Below are positions 15,063-18,856 of a stretch of DNA of 18,856 bases, one piece after another. This stretch comes from Candidatus Bathyarchaeota archaeon (GTDB taxonomy: Archaea; Thermoproteota; Bathyarchaeia; 40CM-2-53-6; RBG-13-38-9): contig DAOUZW010000006.1 of NCBI GenBank assembly GCA_030671315.1, forward strand, positions 1 to 18,856, given 5' to 3'. Numbering within the stretch: the first letter of the stretch is position 1; each line of letters starts with the position of its first letter. Below the pieces are notes generated by a model. That model made no database searches, was not told the DNA's origin, and saw nothing but the letters and a program-made list of their open reading frames with translations. The position numbers and the translations under genes were made by a program.

Positions 15063-16115
15063 TTGAAGATACTTGTAGATATGCTTACTCCAAAGCAAGC
15101 ACTCTTTCTTGGAGAACTGTCTAACAGGATAGAAGAGAAAGGACATGAGGTAGTTAGGGTTACAAGGAGATTCCATGAGACTCTCTATCTTTTACGATTG
15201 AAGAAGATTAAAGCTCGGATTATTGGAACTTATCGACTAAATTTAGAGGGTAAGTTACATGAGAGTCTGAAAAGAACATCCAGACTTGCACGTTTGATGA
15301 AGAATCTAAATGTAGAATTGGTTTTAGCTTATCCTTCGGTTGAGGCCGCAAGGGCAGCCTATGGTCTATCAATTCCATATTATTGTGTCAGTGACTCTCC
15401 ACATGCAGAGGCTGTTTCTAGGTTAACGGTTCCTTTAGCGAACAAACTTTTTTCTCCAGCAATTATTCCCAAAGAAGACTGGATCCGATATGGTATATCA
15501 AAATCAAAGATAATTCAATACAATGCTTTGGATCCTTACGTTTGGATAAAAAACTTGAAAAAGGATCCTAAAATTATCCGTAAGTTAGGTCTGAATCCCA
15601 AAGATAAGTTAATCATATTGAGACTTGAAGAATCATTTGCAGCATATCTCTTGAATAAGGAAGGTGACTGGAGGAATCTGGCTTCAAAGATTCTTGATGA
15701 ATTATTAAAAAAATGTGGAGAAGCCAGAATAGTTGTTCTTCCGCGATATAATCATCATTACAAGTTATTGAAAGAATTTAAGGGAAAAGTAATTGTGCCA
15801 AAGACCATGGTCTATGGTCCCGCCCTCTTAGCATTTTCTTCAGTATTCATAGGTGGTGGAGGTACTATGACTGCCGAAGCGGCTTTGATGGGTGTTCCAA
15901 CACTATCATATTTTCCGTCTGGACCGACATATGTGGAGTCTTACCTTCAAGGGAAAGGTCTGCTAACTCGTAATATGGATCCAAAATCAATATCTCAACA
16001 GACATTACGTTGGATTGATGATGATGGTTATAGAAAAGAATGTCAAAAGAAGGCTCAAGAATTATTAGATAATATGGAAGATCCTTTGCAAGTAATTCTC
16101 GAGAATATTGACTAA
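15063..16115 (+). CDS. DUF354 family protein (GT-B / UDP-GlcNAc 2-epimerase-like fold)
   Basis: About 350 aa, DUF354 family, common in archaea. The N-terminus KILVDMLTPKQALFLGELSNRIEEKGHEV is the Rossmann half of a GT-B fold. SYL...IPYYCVSDSPHAEAV and IPKEDWIRYGISKSKIIQYNALDPYVWIK are the middle landmarks, and the C-terminal half has FIGGGGTMTAEAALMGVPTLSYFP, the nucleotide-sugar-binding pattern of glycosyltransferase-B and 2-epimerase-like enzymes. The activity of the family is unproven; glycosyltransferase is the favoured guess. I chose the TTG at 15063 because homologues begin directly with M-K-I-L-V-D; TTG codons at 15039 and 15048 are in frame and would add 8 or 5 residues. Divergent from the nucleotide-sugar dehydrogenase, which supports a shared glycan pathway. 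A/T-rich runs after the stop (16116-16160), including T5 and T6 tracts, can terminate it. Confidence 0.82.
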   Translation: MKILVDMLTPKQALFLGELSNRIEEKGHEVVRVTRRFHETLYLLRLKKIKARIIGTYRLNLEGKLHESLKRTSRLARLMKNLNVELVLAYPSVEAARAAYGLSIPYYCVSDSPHAEAVSRLTVPLANKLFSPAIIPKEDWIRYGISKSKIIQYNALDPYVWIKNLKKDPKIIRKLGLNPKDKLIILRLEESFAAYLLNKEGDWRNLASKILDELLKKCGEARIVVLPRYNHHYKLLKEFKGKVIVPKTMVYGPALLAFSSVFIGGGGTMTAEAALMGVPTLSYFPSGPTYVESYLQGKGLLTRNMDPKSISQQTLRWIDDDGYRKECQKKAQELLDNMEDPLQVILENID

Positions 16116-16211
16116 TTTTTAAAAAAGAATCTTTTTTAGTTAAAAAAAATGATTTAAAAAATAACTAATGAATAAAAGATAGAATGTTGGATCAACAGGG
16201 TTCAACAAGTC

Positions 16212-16415
16212 TTAACTATGTCTTGATTTCACTGCACCTACAATAACACCTGATACCAATCCAGCCAAGAAAAGCACTGCTGCAGTTTGTACAGGTTTCC
16301 TGTTCATCACAACTTTAAGCTGAGCCTTATACTCATTCGCAGTTTTGTTAGCATATTCTAATTTGTTATGAAGTTCTGCAATTGGGGTTGTATTTTCCTT
16401 TTTTTTCGTTGTCAT
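16212..16415 (-). CDS. Small single-pass membrane protein (67 aa), unknown function
   Basis: I do not recognise a named family. Residues 1-40 are hydrophilic, Lys-rich and predicted helical (ELHNKLEYANKTANEYKAQLK), a likely amphipathic or coiled-coil helix. Residues about 43-62 (VQTAAVLFLAGLVSGVIVGAV) form one membrane helix with small-residue packing (G-x-x-x-G-like), and KSRHS is a positive cytoplasmic end. The layout recalls bacterial ElaB/YqjD (DUF883) tail-anchored proteins, but I see no clear sequence similarity. The frame is well supported by AAAGGAGGTG at 16434-16425, nine bases before the ATG and nearly the full anti-Shine-Dalgarno complement. It stands alone, convergent with DUF354. 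Confidence 0.75.
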   Translation of the reverse strand: MTTKKKENTTPIAELHNKLEYANKTANEYKAQLKVVMNRKPVQTAAVLFLAGLVSGVIVGAVKSRHS

Positions 16416-16424
16416 TCAAAACCA

Positions 16425-16434
16425 CACCTCCTTT
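16425..16434 (-). promoter_or_regulatory. Near-perfect Shine-Dalgarno of the 67-aa protein
   Basis: AAAGGAGGTG on the - strand, nine nucleotides before the ATG. It is the strongest ribosome-binding site in the window; most other genes here have weak sites or none. It fixes the start at 16415. Confidence 0.85.
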
Positions 16435-16435
16435 C

Positions 16436-16883
16436 TAATTATTTGTTTAGAATAGGGGAAATTATGTTGTTTCAATGAAACTCAACAATTAATTGATGCT
16501 TGAGCTCGAAAATAGTTGACATGGAACATGGGAATAAGAGTATATTTTTATTAAATCTCGAATCTGATTTATAGCGTGCACTATTGAGCGATAAAAGAAT
16601 TTTTTTTCAGATGAGCCGAAATCTCTTCAACTTGACTTAAATAGTCATGCTTACAGGTATCTCTAATAATGTTAATTTTAAATTATACTTGGCCACACAA
16701 AATTATAAAATATTAATTCATTCAAAATAAGGTCTTTCTGAACGTTTTAGAAGAAATTTCAGCTTATTTTGCCCTCCAGCTCGCCAGTTTTTTTGAGACA
16801 AAATAGGGTCTTGATCTCTTCGCCAACATCTAAAATTATGGTGGTGCGGGGAGAGGGATTTCAGCACCAATTTACCAGTAAAA
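16436..16883. other. Intergenic region of about 450 bp without a supported protein gene
   Basis: Between the 67-aa gene and tRNA-Leu. The left part (16440-16740) is plain AT-rich sequence with no ORF I can support. At 16762-16810 a GC-rich patch (GCCCTCCAGCTCGCCAG followed by T7) is flanked by TATTTTG and CAAAATA. At 16842-16861 lies a copy of the tRNA-Leu 3' end, and at 16864-16889 a long hairpin reaches into the tRNA's CCA end. Confidence 0.6.
16842..16861 (-). repeat. Duplicated 3' end of tRNA-Leu (20-bp direct repeat, outer copy)
   Basis: The + strand 20-mer tggtgcggggagagggattt is identical to 16884-16903. It covers the encoded CCA, discriminator, 3' acceptor strand, 3' T-stem strand and the end of the T-loop. 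Flanking bases differ, so the identity ends sharply. The copy lacks the rest of a tRNA. It looks like a tRNA-derived attachment-site remnant or a local duplication. Confidence 0.85.
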
Positions 16884-16889
16884 TGGTGC
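16864..16889. repeat. Imperfect 12-bp inverted repeat at the 3' end of tRNA-Leu
   Basis: GCACCAATTTAC and GTAAAATGGTGC are separated by two bases, with one mismatch. In the tRNA transcript this would pair the CCA end with the 3' trailer. It occupies the space between the two copies of the 20-bp repeat. Confidence 0.7.
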
Positions 16890-16931
16890 GGGGAGAGGGA
16901 TTTGAACCCTCGAACCCCTGCGGGACAGGAG

Positions 16932-16969
16932 TTCTGCTATGACATCAACATACAGATGAATATACACAA
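16932..16969 (-). other. Anticodon-loop (37/38) intron of tRNA-Leu
   Basis: About 38 nt, starting TTGTGTATATTC and ending GCAGAA, at the canonical position after nucleotide 37. The central helix would pair exon CTGA (32-35) with intron GCAG: three Watson-Crick pairs and one A-G mismatch. 3-nt bulges are GGT and AAC. Ends could be off by a base. Confidence 0.78.
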
Positions 16970-16983
16970 CCTCAGTCCTGCGC

Positions 16984-17008
16984 CTTCAAACCTCGGTTCA
17001 ACCGAGTT
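16984..17008 (-). other. D-loop intron of tRNA-Leu
   Basis: 25 nt. BHB is canonical: TCAA (17014-17011) pairs perfectly with TTGA (16989-16986), bulges AGA (17010-17008) and AGG (16985-16983) are each cut after the second base. The intron itself folds into a 6-bp hairpin CTCGGT-TGA-ACCGAG. Splicing restores GCCAAGCCAGGTCAAAGGC, a normal leucine D-arm. Confidence 0.82.
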
Positions 17009-17058
17009 CTTTGACCTGGCTTGGCAACCCCCGCTTTCCAGATCAAGTCAATAAGACT

Positions 17059-17068
17059 ATTTTATAAT
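17059..17068 (-). promoter_or_regulatory. TATA box of tRNA-Leu
   Basis: TTATAAAATA on the - strand, centred about 29 nt before the first tRNA base, in the short gap after the ECF gene stop. Good archaeal consensus and spacing. Confidence 0.65.
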
Positions 17069-17071
17069 GCT

Positions 17072-17818
17072 TTATGAATCCAAAGAACGAGGCTCAACGA
17101 GTGAGGGGAAAGCTCTATAGCACGCCTTCAGAATTGGTGGTCCAAAAATAAGCAAGAAAGGCATCTGATTTGTAAATGTCCACGTGAACCAGATAACAGC
17201 TGCAGTAAACGATAACTTATGACCAAAGTTCAGAGGGAGAATAAAAAATTGGCTAAACAACCAGACACCTACACCTACTATCGCGCTTCCCAAAGCATTT
17301 CCAACTATTGAAGCAACTGTAAACCAGCGCCAACGAGCCCAGAACTTAACCAATGCGATGACTAAAATAATACTAATCAACGTGAAACTTATCAGAATAG
17401 CAATAGCTTCAAAAGTAAATTCAGAACTCAAAAACAATCGCATTACGAACATTGCAAGAATAATTAAGCAACTCGCTATCAATCCCATGTTTACTACTGA
17501 TATTTTAGGCCTAGTTCGTCCAAATTCCCCAATAATATAAAACATAACAAAATTTGCTGGAACTCCTACAGCAAGGCTCAACAGCATATTTCCATGGATA
17601 ATCATGTCACTTATGAAGATGCCAATCGCAGCACCAACACCACCAACCATTCCTCCAAAAAGGGCTGCAAATACTGCTGGAACCACGACAGCTGGCCCCC
17701 AAAAACGAACAATACCAACTATTGGAGCAAATATTCCAAGAAATGTCATGTAACCAAATACTGCATATAGAGTTGCATTCAGAGCTGCCATTACTACCTG
17801 TTGACTTTTCAAAGTCAT
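17072..17818 (-). CDS. ECF-type transporter substrate-binding (S) component-like membrane protein
   Basis: A 248-aa membrane protein with about six hydrophobic segments. The start MTLKSQQVVMAALNATLYAVFGYM has the small-residue (A-x-x-x-A) helix 1 that S components use to dock on the T component. FWGPAVVVPAVFAALFGGMVGGVGAAIGIFISDMI is the characteristic glycine/alanine-rich helix 3-4 region. S components bind a vitamin or metal and work with an EcfT and two ATPases; none of these is in the window, so it would share a general ECF module encoded elsewhere. At 248 residues it is longer than the usual ~180-200. Substrate cannot be assigned, and no riboswitch is seen in the 92 bp upstream. ATG start with a TGATGC weak ribosome site. 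tRNA-Leu follows on the same strand. Confidence 0.78.
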   Translation of the reverse strand: MTLKSQQVVMAALNATLYAVFGYMTFLGIFAPIVGIVRFWGPAVVVPAVFAALFGGMVGGVGAAIGIFISDMIIHGNMLLSLAVGVPANFVMFYIIGEFGRTRPKISVVNMGLIASCLIILAMFVMRLFLSSEFTFEAIAILISFTLISIILVIALVKFWARWRWFTVASIVGNALGSAIVGVGVWLFSQFFILPLNFGHKLSFTAAVIWFTWTFTNQMPFLLIFGPPILKACYRAFPSLVEPRSLDS

Positions 17819-17882
17819 AAAGCATCAACTAATAAAACGCGTGTTAAGATGATGATTAAACGAAGATACTTAACTATTCCTC

Positions 17883-17901
17883 GATAAAAAAGGAAAAAAT
17901 C
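17883..17901 (-). terminator. Oligo-T terminator after the 171-aa gene
   Basis: On the - strand two T-runs (GATTTTTTCC and TTTTTTATC) begin just after the stop of the 17911-18426 gene. Archaeal RNA polymerase stops at such tracts. TAGTTAAGTATC just beyond could be the promoter of the ECF gene. Confidence 0.5.
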
Positions 17902-17910
17902 AAAGAAATA

Positions 17911-18426
17911 TCAAAGGTAAGGTAATACTGTCTGAGGATATTTTCTTAATAGCAGCCTATTCAATTCACTATTCAATTTACGGTCAAGCTCTCGATGCTT
18001 ATCCGAGAGTAGGCTTAGCGGATTCTCAGTACTCATAATAGGACCTTGAAGAATCAAAGGACTTGTTATATTACCTGAGGAGACAGGTTTCGACTTCATT
18101 ATTCCAAGTAGGAAATCTCTAGGTGATTTCTCTTTCTTAGTTAAGTCGATAAGTCCTCTTATTTGTCTCTGATTTAGTGGCCGTAACCCAAATTCTTGTG
18201 GCACCGCACTTTTCAGAGAATCTAATCGATCAACTAATTTGACACCAAGTCCAACAGACTTGTATGGGTTAATAATTTCTTCTTTCAAAACCCAAACATT
18301 AGAACCATTTGATATCAAGGCTTGGCTGAATTTCCGGTTATCTCGGCCGACAAAGACATTCCAACCTTTAGGATTCGAGTCATATGATCTAGCGATTTCT
18401 CGCTTCAATTTCTCTGCAGGCTGCAC
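17911..18426 (-). CDS. Hypothetical soluble protein (171 aa)
   Basis: I do not recognise this protein. It has 171 aa, is basic, has no cysteine, membrane segment or signal peptide, and no obvious nucleotide-binding motif. An N-terminal alpha/beta part (GWNVFVGRDNRKFSQALISNGSNVWVLKEEIINPYK) is followed by LGVKLVDRLDSLKSAVPQEFGLRPLNQRQIRGLIDL, and a charged helical end (SDKHRELDRKLNSELNRLLLRKYP). The start is GTG at 18426; an in-frame stop lies shortly upstream and no ATG is available. Codon use and strand agree with the downstream ECF gene (92 bp away). It is divergent from the DUF1786 gene, with an inverted repeat between them. Function unknown. Confidence 0.68.
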   Translation of the reverse strand: MQPAEKLKREIARSYDSNPKGWNVFVGRDNRKFSQALISNGSNVWVLKEEIINPYKSVGLGVKLVDRLDSLKSAVPQEFGLRPLNQRQIRGLIDLTKKEKSPRDFLLGIMKSKPVSSGNITSPLILQGPIMSTENPLSLLSDKHRELDRKLNSELNRLLLRKYPQTVLPYL

Positions 18427-18451
18427 ATCATTCTTTATACTCTATTCCCAC

Positions 18452-18467
18452 CTATCATTATTGATAG
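18452..18467. promoter_or_regulatory. 6-4-6 inverted repeat between divergent genes (possible operator)
   Basis: CTATCA-TTAT-TGATAG, between the 171-aa gene and the DUF1786 gene. Symmetric dyads of this size in a divergent promoter gap often bind a dimeric helix-turn-helix regulator. No regulator gene is in the window, so this is a weak inference. Confidence 0.3.
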
Positions 18468-18584
18468 TTCTAGAATAATGAATAATATTAACCTTTCAAG
18501 ACAAGATTTGTGTCTACACTAGTTGAAAGAACCTAATATCTATACGATAATATTCGGTACCATTGTTGAGAGGTAAATAATGTA

Positions 18585-18856
18585 TTGAGAATATTAGCCT
18601 TGGATATTGGTTCGGGAACAGAAGACATTCTACTTTATGATGATCAAAAAGAGCTGGAAAACTGTATAAAGTTCGTGCTTCCCAGTCCAGCTGCGGTTTA
18701 TTCAAAAAAGATCAAATATTTCACAAAACTTCGATCAAATCTTTTCATAAAGGGCGAGACCATTGGTGGAGGAAATTTCTCTGAGGCTCTCAAAAGCCAT
18801 CTTGACGAAGGATTAAAGGTCATCCTTACAAAAAATGTAGCATATTCTATCAGAAA
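18585..18856 (+). CDS. DUF1786 family protein, N-terminal part
   Basis: The frame is open from TTG at 18585 to the window edge (90 codons plus 2 nt). Translation MRILALDIGSGTEDILLYD, then NCIKFVLPSPAAVYSKKI, FIKGETIGGGNFSEALKSHLDEGLKVILT matches DUF1786, a family of archaeal and anaerobe proteins sometimes labelled as pyruvate-formate-lyase-activating-like on weak grounds. D-I-G-S-G-T-x-D resembles the phosphate-1 motif of ASKHA (actin/hexokinase-like) ATPases, so ATP binding is a reasonable guess. The ATG at 18580 runs straight into a stop, so TTG is the start; GAGAGGT at 18568-18574 is its ribosome site at normal spacing. The rest of the gene lies outside the window. Confidence 0.85.
   Translation, partial: MRILALDIGSGTEDILLYDDQKELENCIKFVLPSPAAVYSKKIKYFTKLRSNLFIKGETIGGGNFSEALKSHLDEGLKVILTKNVAYSIR

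Larger units (their letters stand above)
16884..17034 (-). tRNA. tRNA-Leu (anticodon GAG) with two introns
   Basis: Class II tRNA read on the - strand. Acceptor GCGGGGG (17034-17028) pairs with TCCCCGC, discriminator A at 16887, CCA encoded at 16886-16884. D-stem GCC/GGC with G18-G19 in AAGCCAGGTCAAA; anticodon stem CAGGA (16980-16976) with TCCTG; anticodon GAG at 16973-16971 preceded by U33. Long variable arm CCC-GCA-GGG; T-arm GAGGG-TTCAAAT-CCCTC. The unspliced gene is 148 nt without CCA. Removing a 25-nt D-loop intron and a 38-nt anticodon-loop intron leaves 85 nt, right for leucine. Anticodon GAG reads CUU/CUC. Promoter TATA lies 29 nt upstream, directly after the stop of the ECF gene. 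Confidence 0.94.

Noticed and set aside
14994..15176. 60-aa - strand open frame in the dehydrogenase/DUF354 gap
   Set aside because: Overlaps the start of the DUF354 gene in antisense, no ribosome site, composition unlike a real protein.
16842..16861. Second, truncated tRNA gene
   Set aside because: Only the CCA end, acceptor 3' strand and part of the T-arm are present; no D- or anticodon arm precedes it, so it is a duplicated fragment and not a tRNA.
17819..17910. Riboswitch upstream of the ECF S component
   Set aside because: Only 92 bp, T-rich terminator tracts and no conserved TPP, FMN, cobalamin or preQ1 aptamer elements visible.
18514..18705. 63-aa - strand open frame at the right end
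   Set aside because: Antisense to the DUF1786 start, which has a ribosome site and family motifs.
1..18856. CRISPR array, insertion sequence, toxin-antitoxin pair or prophage genes
   Set aside because: No regularly spaced repeats, transposase, integrase or phage structural motifs were found; the only notable direct repeat is the tRNA-derived 20-mer.

Overview
The window is chromosomal DNA of an archaeon, AT-rich (I judge roughly 35-37% G+C by eye). The archaeal signs are two tRNA genes interrupted by small introns with bulge-helix-bulge (BHB) splice sites, an archaeal TATA box 26-29 nt before a leaderless gene and before a tRNA, oligo-T terminators, many TTG/GTG starts, and the gene set (archaeal phosphoglycerate kinase, Trm112, DUF354 and DUF1786 proteins). 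Introns inside the D-loop point to the TACK/Thermoproteota side. Bathyarchaeia would fit, but I cannot prove that lineage from sequence alone.

Layout, left to right. Positions 1-3300 (+) hold the end of carA and all of carB (carbamoyl phosphate for arginine and pyrimidines). Positions 3435-6388 (+) hold a NitT/TauT/SsuC-type ABC importer: a fused two-domain permease, an ATPase, and a separate AAA-associated regulatory-domain protein. No solute-binding protein is seen. Positions 6513-7553 (+) are a Sua5-type threonylcarbamoyl-AMP synthase, converging on purC at a shared terminator. Positions 7588-12824 (-) run purC, a Y-family DNA polymerase, pgk, a 50-aa YHS-domain protein, a site-2-protease-like M50/CBS membrane protease and a small unknown. 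A tRNA-Gln(UUG) with a D-loop intron follows, then a Trm112-like protein and a nucleotide-sugar dehydrogenase (-), divergent from a DUF354 GT-B-like protein (+). The right end has a 67-aa single-pass membrane protein with a near-perfect Shine-Dalgarno, a tRNA-Leu(GAG) with two introns and a duplicated 3' end, an ECF-type S component, an unknown 171-aa protein, and (+) the start of a DUF1786 gene.

How they fit together: most genes are core housekeeping (nucleotide synthesis, glycolysis, translation and tRNA modification, lesion bypass) or envelope and transport functions, in short operons. The dehydrogenase and DUF354 pair suggests cell-surface glycan synthesis. I see no CRISPR array, insertion sequence, prophage or toxin-antitoxin system. 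The parts most worth a second look are the two intron-bearing tRNA genes, the duplicated tRNA-Leu 3' end, and the altered signature motifs in the ABC ATPase and the sugar dehydrogenase.
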